NCBI GenBank assembly: GCA_010015655.1
Contig: ML976702.1
Coordinates: 186,001 to 250,000, forward strand
DNA length: 64,000 nucleotides
Reading direction: 5' to 3'
DNA from: Bimuria novae-zelandiae CBS 107.79
Lineage: Eukaryota; Ascomycota; Dothideomycetes; Pleosporales; Didymosphaeriaceae
Position numbers and translations under genes: made by a program. The notes under the pieces were generated by a model. That model made no database searches. It was given only the letters and a program-made list of their open reading frames with translations, and was not told the origin of the DNA. The stretch's first letter is position 1, and each line of letters opens with the position of its first letter. This document shows, piece by piece, positions 11,136 through 24,044 of the stretch.

Positions 11136-11585
11136 TGTTATGAGGCTCTCACACCTTGTTCTGATTCGGGTTAGGGCGGTAAGGTATCGTGGTGCTTTAC
11201 AGATTATTTAGTAGTATAAGTTAATGCGACACTTAGCGCGAGGCTAGATAATCTAATCTTATAATAAAGTAAGATAACTATTAGTTTATATAGGAGAACG
11301 TACTTGCATAGAAGATATATAAGTTAACTATAAGAAGCATAATATAGGAAACCGTCTTGTTATATATATCCTCCTTATCCTATAGAATCCCACGATGTCC
11401 TATAGCCTAGGACCGTGGGATCCCATAGGATTCCTTAGGACACCACGTGACTCGAGTCACGTGGTCCCACGGTTGTCCCATGGTCTTGGCATCTAGGACA
11501 GCCTGAGACATTACGTAAGCCTAAGGTGGGGCCCGGATGCCGTTATAAGGCTCTCCGTCCCACCGTCGACTTCTGGACCATAATA
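11136..11585 (-). repeat. LTR of Gypsy-450 (left copy)
   Basis: Starts TGTTATGAGGCTCTCACACC. Its outer (left) half is the better preserved one; its inner end is RIP-altered (ends accataata against accgtaaca in the partner). It contains a perfect 24 bp palindrome at 11442-11465 centred on ACTCGAGT and flanked by CACGTG arms, plus several GGGATCCCA/CCATGG-like self-complementary stretches. Confidence 0.9.
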
Positions 11586-11891
11586 CTATCCTCCTCCTTC
11601 CTCTGCATGTCCTTATGCAGTAGCTAATGTCCTCTTAAAGTATTCTCTATTATTATTTTGTTAGAGATTAAATAAATTTAATTAGTTAGACTGCTATAGT
11701 GTCCTGTAAATACTACGCGAAGAAGGGCTTAACCTGTAAGCTATCTTCTCTTAAGACGTAGTATAGTAACTATTATAAGAATAGCGTTGCAAAGTATAAG
11801 CTAGTAGAACCTATAGTTCTAAACTTCTCCTTAATTAATTTTAAGGTAGATAGGCTTAAGCGCCTAGAAGAGGTGGCGGTGGCTAAAGAAG

Positions 11892-12067
11892 TGTCAGATA
11901 AAAAGCATATCAAGTTCGGAGGATCAGGGGTAGCCCGAAAAAGGCCGGGGATTAACCGAGAACACACAGAACCTGCCGAGGGAACCCCGTAGACAGAAAG
12001 AACAACCTAATATATTAATTTAACCCCCCGAATTATTAGGACATCTATTAAGACGTAACATCTAATA
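11892..12067 (+). repeat. 5' LTR of Copia-C
   Basis: Begins TGTCAGATAAAAAGC and ends AACATCTAATA (partner ends GACATCTAACA). The first 120 bp are identical to the partner except for base 4. Confidence 0.92.
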
Positions 12068-15000
12068 ATTAAGAGTCTCACTGCCTTAACAAGAGCGAAA
12101 ATAGCAACCTAAAACCTAAATTAAACTAACGGAACGATTATTCTTCGCGATAACACTAAATACTATAGCTAGCTTAACTAACTATAAGCCCGCTGCGTCG
12201 CATATAATACATAGGCGTAAGTCGACCCTAATTTAGCGATTACCCCACTCACGGAGCCATTTAAGCCCGAGCTACCTAAGACAGTAGACTATACGCTAGC
12301 CGCAACCCTTTTAGACAGCGTCTTATTATTAAGACTATCTGAACTTTCGTCCGCTAGACTAAAGAGCTACAAAGAGGATTTAGACCTCTATAAACTCCAG
12401 ATGGAGAAATACAAGATGCAGTACATAAAGTATAAGACTAAAGTCGCAAGTTTGTAGTAGATCGTAGTGTTTATCTAGTTATTAGTAGCACCGCATCTAT
12501 AACGCACTTGCTGTCTCTTAGATACTACTATTAAAGAATAGATTATAAAGCTAAAAGCAAAAGTAGGAGTTACTTCTAAGTTTAAACAAGAGCAAGCGCG
12601 ATAGCGATACCATAGCTCGTTAAAGCCTCTACGCACAGTGAACAACTGGGACATATAGCTTACTAAATACGATTATGCCGTAACAGAGGCCAAGACACTA
12701 AACGTGTTTAATACCACACAATTTAATCCTGTGGCTGTAGACTTTATATTAGTAGTAAATAAGATAGCTCTAGTATAGGCTGCAACCTTCTAATCAAATA
12801 GAAAGAACCTACCCGGCATGGACCGAAAGGACATAATAGGACGTTTCTAAGAATATATAATGCTAAATTATCTAATAACGCGAAATAGAAGCTAAAAGGC
12901 AGCGTTTGTAATAGAAGACTTATCTTATCTTGCTAAAAGCAGCCAAGCTACCTAGAGCATGCAAGGGGATCCCTAATATATAAAAATAGGAAACTCTTAG
13001 GGTACAAAACAAGGTAGACCCTAACATTAACGTATAGCTATAAAGGATGATGATCGTGCACCTTTAAGCTCTTTAAACCCTTAACAAGGTAGTAGTAACT
13101 CCGCTAAAGCAGACGCTAATTGTAGTAAACCTGCTAAAGCAGGCACTAATAAAACCGCTAAGTGTCTAGCCTGCGATATAAGACACCCTATTAGGGAATG
13201 CTTCTATCTCTACCTGGACAAAGCACTAGAATAGTAGGAGCCAAACCTAAGAATAGCTAAATACGTTACTCTAAAACAAGAGCACGATGCCGATTTTCAA
13301 AGTCTACTAAGAGCTTAAAGCAGACCTAGAACTAAGACTCTATCCTTTAAGAATTCCTATACCCTAACTCTAGAGATTACTAATTAGTAACTAAATAGAA
13401 GATAGATTTTAAAGGTGTAAGCCGCCTATTCTGCGACCTTTACTATAGACTAATTTAACTATCCTCTTCGGCGTTCTTTTATCCTTGACTCGGGCTCGAC
13501 GTGCCACATCACGAACGACCCCGACCAGATTTAGAACTATTAGCCACCTACACAAGGCGACTTTATATAGGCAGGCGACACTTAAATCTAGGTAAAAGGA
13601 TACAAAACTATTATCTTAAACCTAAAACACAAACAGGGAGCTAAAAGACTAGTACTACATAACGTAGTAATATGCCTAGACATGCTATGTAACCTAGTCT
13701 CCTTCTAAGTGCTGAGGCAGAAGGGATTCTAGTAAGATACCTAATTAAAGCCTACTGCCCTAAAGCGACCAAATGGAACAACTATTAAAGAGCTTACTAA
13801 AATTTATAGATAATAGGTATTAGAACACTAACCTGTGTACCATGCAGCGCACTATACGCATTTCTATAATTTTTAAACGTAATAACGACCTTAAAGAGCA
13901 TTAGCCCTTTTATGGCACAAAAGGCTCGGTTATCCAGGACCTGCCGTAATTAAGCACCTAGTGCAGCGAGCTGAGGGGGTGCGCGTTAAGGGAATTATAA
14001 TAGTAGAGTGTAACTCATGTGGAAGAGTAAAGATGCGAAGGCAGATAAGCCGCGCACCTAGGATTAATAAGTAAGGACCCGTAGAAAGGCTTTCTATTAA
14101 TTTCCACACCTACGAATTACTATCGTTTAATAAAGAGAAGAGCTAGATGCTCGTTACGGATAAATATTCTAGTCTCTAATAGGACTTCTACTTCACGGAT
14201 AACCAAACAGCAAGGTTAATTATTAAGACATTAATAATCTTCTTCGGATTTCTTAAGAACCAATATGACATCACTCTAAAAGTTATTGAAACGGACAATA
14301 AGATCACCATAGTCAAACCCAAAGTCGAGCGGTGGCTAAAAAGCCTAGGCATAATTATCGAGCCTTTAGCACTAGACACGCAAGCTTAAAACGGTGGCGC
14401 TAAACACTTAAGGGGCGTAAATAAAGAAAAATCTCGCGCAATGCGTCTAGACGTAAACCTTCTATAGGAACTCTAGCCTAAAATCACAAGAGCTAGAGTG
14501 TATCTATACAATTAAACGCTAAACTACACAAATAACTGGAAAACACTATATAAGATATTCTTTACACGAGTATCACTAGTTAATAGGATTGTTACGTCTA
14601 TTAAGAAACTAAACTTAGCCTACCTGAAGGCGTACGGATGCAAAGCATTCGCTATAACAGACAATACCTATCGTGGAAAATTGAGACTATAATAACTTGA
14701 CCCTAAAGCATGGATTGGATACCTTATTAGATACTAGTTATTAAATATTTACTAAATATGGATACTGACGCTAGCTAAGGTCATTAGTACGCGAGACGTC
14801 GTATTCGATAAAAACACAATCTTTAACAGGAAGATAGAGGATCTAATAGACAACGTTATGCATAATACGCTGGCCAAGATAGCTACACATATTAAGACAA
14901 TTAAGCTACTACCACTGGTGCACTAACCAGAAACCGAATTATTCTACGAAGACGATGTCGCAGAAAACGAATTACCCATAGAGGACGAAGTAGACCCACT

Positions 15001-16924
15001 GGGCTACTATTAAGGAAGGAAGATTAGAGATTACTACCTAACACTACCTTTAACTCTACTACCTGCAGCTCTGCTAGCATAGCTAATAATAGGGGAAAAT
15101 ACAAACCTACCTGAGATTACTTTATCTAAGACAGTCCCTTAGGCAGCAGCTTTCATGGCAGGAACGGAAGCAGGAAGGGTCAGAAAACACAATAGGAATA
15201 TAATTAACAAAGCCTAGATAAAAAGACTACTAGTAAAGGGCGTTAAGATTCACCAATTATAGTTACTTCCGCCACCCACTTGTAAAACGGACCTTAACTA
15301 ATATTTAATAGGAGAATTATTCCGGGAAGCGCAGCAATTGCATCTAGACAGTTATAGAATTACCTAATCCTGGATAGAAGTACCGTACAAGATAGTAAAG
15401 GTAACAGGCCAACAAATCCTAGACTGTATGTGGGTGTATATATACAAGTTTAATAAATATTACTAGTTTATCAAGTGCAAAGCGCGACTAGTAGTTAGAG
15501 GAGACTAATAACGCAATATAACCTCCTAGGACACCTACGCAGTAACATTAGCTAGAAGATCCTTTTACTTACTTATGGTAATTACTGCCAAATATAACCT
15601 CGAACTTATATAATATAACGTTACTAACGCGTTTGTACACGTATTACTAGATCGAGAAGTCTACATGCGCATGCCGCCTGGATATTAAAAACCTGGTACT
15701 GTCTTTAAAGTCCAGAAGGCACTTTACAGACTGCGAATCTTACTACTTCTTTAGTAGAAAGAGTTTATAGCTACGCTTATTAAGTTTAGTTTCTAGACTG
15801 TGCCCTATGAGCCATGCTGCATAATTAAGGATAGTATTATTATTTTCTTCTACGTAGACGACATTATCATTGCGCACTATCGAGATAAAGCTGGCTAAGC
15901 TTAGCAAGTTGTAGAATAACTCAGGAAGAAATACTTAATAACAGGTGGAAAAGACCTACTATAGTTCCTAGGAATTAAAGTAATTAGAGATTAGTAGAAC
16001 TAACTTATTTAACTCTCCTAGGCCGCATACTGCGACAAAATCAGCCGGCTGGTTGATAACTAAACAATCTGACATGACACCCTAATGGGCATAGGGGAGC
16101 TTAAGCCGAGAGAAGGGCTGGCTTCGCTTATAGAGATTAATAAATACTAACGTAAGATTGGATCACTCCTATATATAGCTGTTAGTACCCGACCGGATAT
16201 TATATTCGCAACCTTAAGGCTGGCGAGATTCTTATTAAATTCTAGTCTAGAACATTATCATGCGGCTGACCAAGCCCTGCTGTACCTTAACAAAACAAAG
16301 TGGAAGACACTTTAACTTAGAGGAGGCGAATCCTTACAGGTAGCAAGTAATGCCTTATTTATGGACAACACTCTAGACTATAAGAGCTCGTAAGGCTACG
16401 CTATTAAGCTATTTAATGGCCTTATTACATAGCGTGCAAGCAAATAAGATACTATTACTACGTTAACTATAGAAGCCAAGCTCCTTGCTCTGGCGCAAGT
16501 TACAAAAGAAGCTATCTTTACATTAAGATTAATAGAGGAACTAAAAGTTAAGCTACCTAGCCCTACTATTATAATCTAATGTAATAACTAGTAAACTATT
16601 TGGCTAGTAACGTAGGAGATCTCGAAGCTGCATACGAAGCTTCGACACGTCGATATATATAACTACTAGCTCCGACAGGAAGTAACTAGGGGAAGAATAA
16701 AGGTAGAATACACTAAATCCGCAAAGATAATTATAGACGGCTTAACTAAAGCACTCCTAGTAAATTAGTGGCAGAACTTCCTAAAGTAACTGGGACTGGT
16801 AGAGGTAAGGAATTAAAAGGTAGCCAATAAAGCACCTTTAGAGGAGATTTAAGACTAGCTTAATAACCTTACCCTTGTCTGATAACCTTGGCTATGGCTC
16901 GAACGGCTCCAAGCTAAGGGGGTG
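12068..16924 (+). pseudogene. Copia-C gag-pol remnant
   Basis: Single + strand polyprotein interrupted by TAA/TAG stops. Landmarks in order: a CCHC zinc knuckle CLACDIRHPIREC (about 13163-13201); aspartic protease LDSGSTCHITND (about 13483-13518); pre-integrase LLWHKRLGYPGPAVIKHLVQ (about 13909-13970); reverse transcriptase MPPGY and FKVQKALYRLR (about 15670-15740) with an intact active site FFYVDDIIIAH (about 15847-15880); the RNase H segment TRPDIIFATLRLARFLLN (about 16190-16245); and the C-terminal KLHTKLRHVDIYNYQLRQEV-type region (about 16620-16680). This is the best preserved RT active site in the window, but the frame is closed by stops, so it is not functional. Confidence 0.88.
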
Positions 16925-17100
16925 TGTTAGATAAAAAGCATATCAAGTTCGGAGGATCAGGGGTAGCCCGAAAAAGGCCGGGGATTAACCGAGAACACAC
17001 AGAACCTGCCGAGGGAACCCCGTAGACAGAAAGAACAACCTAATATATTAATTCAACCCCCCGAATCATCAGGACATCCATTAAGACGTGACATCTAACA
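16925..17100 (+). repeat. 3' LTR of Copia-C
   Basis: Begins TGTTAGATAAAAAGC and ends GACATCTAACA, followed by TSD agaag. Its 3' (outer) end retains the C and G bases lost in the 5' copy. Confidence 0.92.
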
Positions 17101-17105
17101 AGAAG

Positions 17106-20100
17106 AGGTAGCTATAGTAGTCCTTTAGGCTACTTATAGTAAAAGAAAAAGGCTACTAAAGTAAAAGCGCTTGCTTAAGGAGCGTAAAGAAAAGCTCCTT
17201 ACTAACTTAATAAAATTTATTAAGGAGATTAAACGTCTTAAGGGGATAGAATTATTAGGCTAGAATATTACTTAGCTAAAAAGGGGTCTTATGCCTAGCT
17301 TTCTTAGCTTAGACTAGTCTATTTATCTTCTACCTTTTAATCTTAATAATCTTAAACCTTTAGCCTTAGCTTTTCTAGATACTCCTAGTAGAACTTCTTT
17401 AAGGCCTCTTTATAGTTAGTAAGGTTCCCTGCTAGCTCCTATGTGTTATAGCTCTTTAGCTATCCTTCTTATTTTACTAGGTACTTATGCTAACGCTTAA
17501 TTTTATATAGATCCCTAATTACTTTAACCTTTTACTCCTCGTCCTTAAGTTCGAGTTGTATTTCTAGTTTGGCGTTTGGTGGTGCTAGTTCTAATAATAA
17601 TTTGTGGAAGACTGGGTGGATACGTATATTTATAGGTAGCTATAATTTAAAATTTACTAGTCCCTTAACCTCTTAGATTTCGAATAGTCCTTTTTAAAGG
17701 TTATTTAGTTTTTTGCTTAGCCTTATTATCTTAAGATTTTTTCGCGAGAGGAAGACTCTATCCCCCTCCTTAAAGGTTAGTCCCTTAATTTTTTTTTATT
17801 TACTTATTTTACTATTTGCTCGTTGCGTTACGCGATATTCTAGCGTAGCGTCTTATATAGATCCTGCATAAGTTTAGCTTTATTAGCTACGTTCTTTGCA
17901 GTGCTTTGGATATCTAATAGGTCCTAGTAAGTCGTGGACTTACACCTATAATTGGCGTAGTATAGCGAGTATCCCGTAGTTGCTAATCTTGCGCTATTGT
18001 GTGCTAGCTAGGCTATTAGTAATAGCTTAACCTAATTATCTTAGAGTTTATTTATATACATCTAGAGGTATTGCTCTAGCGTTTGGTTAGTACGTTCTGT
18101 TTAGCTATTTATTTTAGGATAGAAGCTTGTTGTGAGCTTATACTTAATCCCTAATTTAGCTATAAACGTGGTCTAATATAATAATGTGAATATCTTGGCC
18201 TTGTCTGTAATAAACTTGTTAGGTTGTCTAACCTATAATATTAGTTCTTATTTTACTATATAGGCTAGTTGTTCTGCTGACATAGCTTCTCTAATTAGTA
18301 TAAACTTTAACTCCTTAGTAAGCTAATAAATTATAACTAAGATTAAGTTATAGGGGTTCTTATTCCTTAGTGCTAGTGATGCTGGTAGCTTCACGATAAA
18401 GTCTATAGTTACACTAGACTATGGCCTTAGGGGCGGCTACAGTAGCTATAAGAGGCTATAAGGCCTATATCTCTTAGGCTTGTTTTTATAACAGGCTAAA
18501 TAGTTGCCTAGTACCTTCTGTACTGCCTAGCGTAGCCTAGGAATAGCATATTCGTTCGCGATTTAACGCGTTGTTTTAGTAATCCCTAGGTCCCCCTAGT
18601 TCTTATTTCCGTGTAGCTTCTTAATTAGTAATAGAGCTATTTACGTACTAATCTAGATATAGTTTTAATAGTCTCGTGCTATTATCCTTATAGCTTAGTA
18701 AAGGTCGTACGCTTAGCGATCCTTATCTATAAGCCTACTATAATTTTGTATCCTATTTATAGCTAGTCTATAGTAGGTAAAGTCTACGCGTTATACTTCT
18801 AGTGCTAGCGCAAGTTATGTCTTATTATAATAAAGGGTTCTGTCCTTTACCTTAGTTAGGATTATAATATAGTTACCTTTATTGTTCTTTTCTACGAGAT
18901 TTAATTATCTACTAAGTACGTCTATTATAGTGTTTATGTTCCCTAGCAGATACGTGATGCGGAAGTTAAACTTTACTATTTATTTAAACTATTTAGCCTA
19001 TTATTAATTAAGCTTCTTGGTCGTTGTGAAGCGTGTTAGATTAAAGTAATTAAAGAATACCTCTATTTAATACTTAGCTCCCTTAAGCTATACTTTTTAT
19101 TACTTAAAATAGTTAACAATTATTAGTAGTTCTTTATTATAGATTTCGTAGTTAAGTTTTACTCCTAAAAGCTTTTTTGCGTGGTAGAAGACTAGTCTCT
19201 ACTTCTTATTATTATATTTCTATAGTAGTACGGCCCCCATCGCATAGTCGGATACGTCTGTGTAGATACGATGTTGCCGCTCTAGGTCGTACATCTATAG
19301 TAGGGGTGCTGTTAGAAATAGGCGCTTTAGCTATTTAAAAGCTTTCTCCTCTACCTCCTATAGAGGTCGCTATTTTTCTATTTTCGTGAGTTCTGTTAGT
19401 GGAGTGGTGACCTTTAAGTAGTTTCTAATAAATTTGCGATAGAAGTTAGTAAAGCCTAAAAAGAATTAGATATCCTTACTAATTTAGGTAATAGCTATTT
19501 TTCTATTATCGTAATCTTTTTTAGATCTATCTTAATACCTTCCTGGGATATTACAAATCCCAGATATTCCGTTTCCGTGACATGGAATTTATATTTCTTA
19601 GGGTGTAGGAGCAATCTGTGCTCCTGTAACTTTTGCAACACCTTACGAATATGTTCCTTATGTTCTTCTAGTATTCCGCTTAAGTATATTAATATGTCGT
19701 TAAGGTATGCCGTGCAGAATACGTCCAAGTATTTATATAATACTTAATTTATTAGCTTCTAAAAGGTTACTAGTGTATTAGTTAGCCTTATTAGTATAAC
19801 TATATACTTAAAAAGCCTGTATCGCGTGTAGAAAGCTGTCTTTTATTTATAGCCTTTTATAATTTAAATCCTATAGAATCTATTCTAGACGTTAAATTTT
19901 GTAAACTACTTGGCTCCTTGGAGTTGATCCATGAGCTCCGTTATTAGTAGTAATAGGTAGTAGTTTTTAACTATAATAGCATTTAACTATTTATAATTTA
20001 TATAAAGTCGCAGCCTGCTATCTTTCTTATAAATAAAAGTATAGGGAAGGCTGCAAGGCTCTAACTAGGTCTTTACTTCCTTAATCGCAGATTCTTCTAT

Positions 20101-22861
20101 ATTAGCTCTTTTAACTTTTTTTCTTATTTATAAGTAAGAGGCCTTAGGCGTTCTAGCTATAGCTTAACTCCTTTTACTAGTAGTATCTTGTAATCCTACT
20201 CCTTATATTTAGGCAGGATAGTCTTGTTGTACTCTTTAAATAGGTCTACGAATTCCTTGTATTCTTCTAGTAGACCTAGGTCTTCGGGAACTATCTTAGT
20301 TTCCCTAACCTATATATAATGCACCCGTCCTAGGTGTCGCTGTAAAATCCTATCTATCTTATATACTAATATTTCTTATATCTTAGATAGTTAGTTCCCT
20401 TTCCTTGCCTAAGGTTAAGGGGTTTCCTCTTCGCCTAGACTCGTCTAAGCTGTTACTAGCGGGTTCTAGGGAAGAATTATTCGTTTAATTTAGTATATTT
20501 ATAGATTATGTTGTTCTAGCTATTTATATCCTACAATAGCTTTAATATCTCCTATCTCTATAATAGTAAAGACGAGTTAGCTCCCTAGGCCTTCTATATT
20601 AACTTGTATAGGTACTATTTTAAGGCAAAGCTAACTATTACTGTATCCTTATAATTAGGTCCTGTCTACAAGTCTTATTTATAGCAGCGTTCTTTTGTTA
20701 TAATATAGTATATTATATTTTTTTAACTACTTAAGGGGCAATTAGACACGCGTCTACCCCTATTTAATAAGTGCTATAATATAATGTCCGTGCACTATAA
20801 TATCCTTAATTAAGCGTTTCTTAACTTAGTAAGTATTAACTTAATAAGCTATAATAATTACACTATTACTAGTGTGGCTTATTACCTAGTAATAATCTAG
20901 TTTTTTAAGTCCTTAGAGTCCTTAGACTTATTTTAGCCCTCTTATAAGACTTCTGCCTCTTAGATCTAACCCTTAAGTTAGGCTAGCTTCGGGACTTCTT
21001 TAACCCTATACTACTTATATTATTATTAATATAGCGTATAGGTCTCTTTAATCCTATTAGATTCGTATACTCCCTAATTCCTGTGTTGTGGGCAGTTTAG
21101 AGTAAGGCACTTATTTTAGGCCAATACATTATGCCTTAGGCAGCTATTAGAGGAAGCCGCTTCCTCCTATAGGCTTAAGTGCGTAAAGCACTACGGGTTA
21201 TATTAGTCCTATCTAATTATTAAGTAGTTTACATCTCTTTCTAGCTATATATTCCTTATTATTATACTAGTATCGCGGGGGTCTAGGCCCTAAGGGAACT
21301 AGCCTGTCTTGAACTTCTATTACTTGTGTATTTTGTAGGTAACGTCGAAGCATTAGTACTAGCTATTCTATTTATAATACTTAGCCTAATAGGCTAGAAA
21401 GTATTTATAGTAATTATTAGGTACGCTACACTAGTCTTTCTTAAGTCTATAGTGTTCTAAGCCTCTTAGAAAGTAAGAGGCTTTAACTCTAGCCTTGGAG
21501 TGCTATCGGCATCCTTTTCGTGTGTATTGCCACTACTTGGCATGTGCATGTTATTCTTGTATCGTAACCTAGTGTAGGTACTACATTAGGGGTCCTTGTA
21601 ACTTTTTAGCAAGCTAATAAGCGTCCTATGTATATAGTCTTTAGATAATTACCTTCGTCTTGCACTAAGATAAGTAATATAACGTGCTATTATATATCTA
21701 GTAGGTATTATTTACTAATTATTAAAAGATCTAGTATTTATAGAGGGTCTTTCGTCCTGCTTCTTATTCTTATATTAGTTTAAAGATCTCTTACGTAACA
21801 TCTACTTCCTCCGCTTCTACTAGCGTAAGGGTGGCTATAGCTACTTATAGGAGGTTAGTTATATAGGTCTTAATCTCTTAACCTTCGCAGTTTTTAGCAA
21901 AGTGGCCTTATTTACTATATTAGAGGCAGGCCTTATCCTTAAACCTTTATTCTCGCTCTTCTTGCGAGATACTACTTTTACCCTAGTAACTTTTTTTTAG
22001 TCTATATAGTTGTTTGCTATTTTTCTTCTTGTACTATTAGGCTTTATTAGTTATAATAACATCTCTATCCTAATCTCTTCCGGCGGGTCTAGCGTTGTTT
22101 TCTTTTTTAGAGAGTAGTTGGGTGCCATGCTGTTTCTCTAGCTTTCGCTTATATAGGCGATTGTCTGCTTTAATAGCGTTATTAACAAGCTTTTCCAGGT
22201 CGTCCGCTTTTCCTTAGTAGACTAGTTTATCTTTAACTAATTCCTTTAGTCTATTATAGTAGGCGATTATAAGCGGGGCTTCTTCCTATCTATTAAGTTC
22301 TGCTATAATTTGTTTAAACTCTAGTGTATAAAGTACTATAGATCTTTCCTAACGCAGGCGTTAGAGGCGTATTTCTACTTAATATCTTTTATTAATAGTG
22401 CTAAATATTCCCTTCACGGCCTTACGAAAGAATTCCTAGTCCTTAAAGGCGTCCTGAGTAGCGTTTAAAGTACAATCTTCTAGTTTACTATATTTAAGAA
22501 AGTTGTTAATTATTAGCCTAGCCTATATAGCTACTTTATCTTGCATATTTATGTAAGTGACTAAGATCTTATCTTATTTTATATTAAACTTCCCTAGGTT
22601 ATAGCGGATAAATAGTTTTATCTAAGTTAGGAATGTTCCTAGATGGCCCTTCCTAGAGTAGGGTTCGGGCTTTAGGACCTTTAGTTAATATTTCGTATCT
22701 TCCTATTTACTTATCTTCTTACTTATCTAGTTAATAATTTCTTATAGCTAGGCTGTCTAAGCTACTTATTTAATAATTATCTTTTCTAGGGTCTTTTCCT
22801 TAGGTGCTAAGGCGGCGGTGGTTAAACTAGGTCCTGCTATTATACTATAGGGTAGTTAAAG
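17106..22861 (-). pseudogene. Gypsy-450 gag-pol remnant
   Basis: Minus-strand Ty3/Gypsy polyprotein, read from about 22.8 kb downwards. A gag zinc knuckle lies near 21895-21940 (first Cys..SKQGHFAKNC, second Cys now Tyr, a Gln codon now TAA). Reverse transcriptase occurs around 19.5-20 kb, with an open stretch at 19495-19728 reading AYLNDILIYLSGILEEHKEH and HVTETEYLGFVISQEGIK; the catalytic YLDD has become YLND. Integrase follows about 17.9-18.7 kb, and its C-terminal IHPVFHKLLLEL, a hallmark of Gypsy integrase tails, is near 17580-17620. Numerous TAA/TAG stops occur. Not functional. Confidence 0.85.
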
Positions 22862-23311
22862 TGTTATAAGGCTCTTACACCTTATTCTAATTTAAGTTAG
22901 GGTAGTAAGGTATCGTAGTACTTTATAAATTATTTAATAATATAAGTTAATGCGACACTTAGCGCAAAGCTAAATAATTTAATTTTATAATAAAGTAAGA
23001 TAACTATTAGTCTATATAGGAGAACGTACTCGCACAGAAGATATATAAGTTAACTATAAGGAGCATAATATAGGAAACTGTCCTATTATATATATCCTCC
23101 TTGTCCTATAGAATCCCATGATGTCCCATAGCCTGGGACCGTGGGATCCCATGAGATTCCTTAGGACACCACGTGACTCGAGTCACGTGGTCCCACGGTT
23201 GTCCCATGGTCTTGGCATCTGGGACAGCCTGGGACATTACGTAAGCCCGAGGTGGGGCCCGGATGTCGTCATAAGGCTCTCCGTCCCACCGTCGACTTCT
23301 GGACCGTAACA
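22862..23311 (-). repeat. LTR of Gypsy-450 (right copy)
   Basis: Begins TGTTATAAGGCTCTTACACC and ends CCGTAACA. The left (inner) half is heavily C-to-T/G-to-A altered relative to the partner, while the right (outer) half is nearly pristine. The 24 bp palindrome is retained at 23168-23191. Confidence 0.9.
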
Positions 23312-23781
23312 AAATAAATTTACCACTAATTGTAAGTAAGGTATAATAATATTTAAAGTATTAAATATATAATACTAACTAATAACAGCGGAATATCGCG
23401 CGGAGTCTTTAAACCAGGCTAGCAAAAGCTTAAAGCTTTAAAACCTCTAAAAATAGATTAATTAGATAGTCCCTCTAGATCTCATAAGACTCATAACAAT
23501 TACACTGTTCTAAAAGAACTATTAAATCCTATAATTACTTATTAAGGAGCTTAAGGATAATCTTATCTTAACTTTTATTAGTACTAAGAAACTTATGCAT
23601 AGCTAATACTAAGCTTATTTTAATAAATCTAGGTGTAAAAAGCAAAATTCTAAGACATATTTTAAAAAATAGTAGACACTTTATTACTAAGTAACTATTT
23701 ATATGATCACAGACGTTATAGAAGGCATTATTACTTTTAATTTTTTAAAAGTAGTTAGACGATAGCTCTTAAGTAGGCTAT

Positions 23782-24039
23782 TATAAGGACGAGCGCGGGC
23801 TCCTACATCGAAAGAGTAGATAAGGTAAGTTGGCTCTATTTTAGCTACACTAAGATGAGGAGACTATAGGTACATAAGCCAGCAGTGCTTTTGTGCGCTG
23901 CCGTTCGGCACGGAATAACCCTTCGGATCCCATCTGCGCAGGTAGTCGCTCTAGGTGTGGGAGGCAGTCGCTCTGGGGCGTAAGGCAGTCGCGTTTAGGC
24001 GCGGGATCATGTGACCTGCCAGTGTACTGGGCCGTTACA
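23782..24039 (-). repeat. Solo LTR, Gypsy-2-related
   Basis: On the minus strand it runs from TGTAACGGCCCAGTACACTGG to ..CGTCCTTATA, 258 bp, flanked by a perfect TSD gctat (23777-23781 and 24040-24044). It shares the ATTCCGTGCCGAACGGCAGCG and CTCCTCATCTTAGTGTAGC blocks with the Gypsy-2 LTRs but diverges in the first half, so it is a sister subfamily. It contains three imperfect copies of a GCGACTGCCT(t/c) unit. No internal region remains, as expected after LTR-LTR recombination. GC-rich, so largely spared from RIP. Confidence 0.85.
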
Positions 24040-24044
24040 GCTAT

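Larger units (their letters stand above)
11892..17100 (+). mobile_element. Copia-C: complete Ty1/Copia retrotransposon nested in Gypsy-450
   Basis: LTRs of 176 bp at 11892-12067 and 16925-17100, flanked by a perfect TSD agaag (11887-11891 and 17101-17105). Total length 5209 bp, opposite in orientation to its host element. The two LTRs differ at 7 positions, all C/T or G/A, clustered at the ends that face the element body. Domain order gag, protease, integrase, RT, RNase H is that of Copia. Confidence 0.92.
11136..23311 (-). mobile_element. Gypsy-450: Ty3/Gypsy retrotransposon with 450 bp LTRs
   Basis: LTRs at 11136-11585 and 22862-23311, both 450 bp, flank minus-strand gag-pol remnants. Flanking 5-mers are taata (11131-11135) and aaata (23312-23316), a TSD with one mismatch. 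Subtracting nested Copia-C (11892-17100 plus its TSD) leaves an element of about 7 kb, normal for Gypsy. It is inserted into Copia-A. Confidence 0.85.

Noticed and set aside
23106..23312. Overlapping 60-70 codon frames on both strands
   Set aside because: They arise from the palindromic GC-rich half of the Gypsy-450 LTR and have no protein features.
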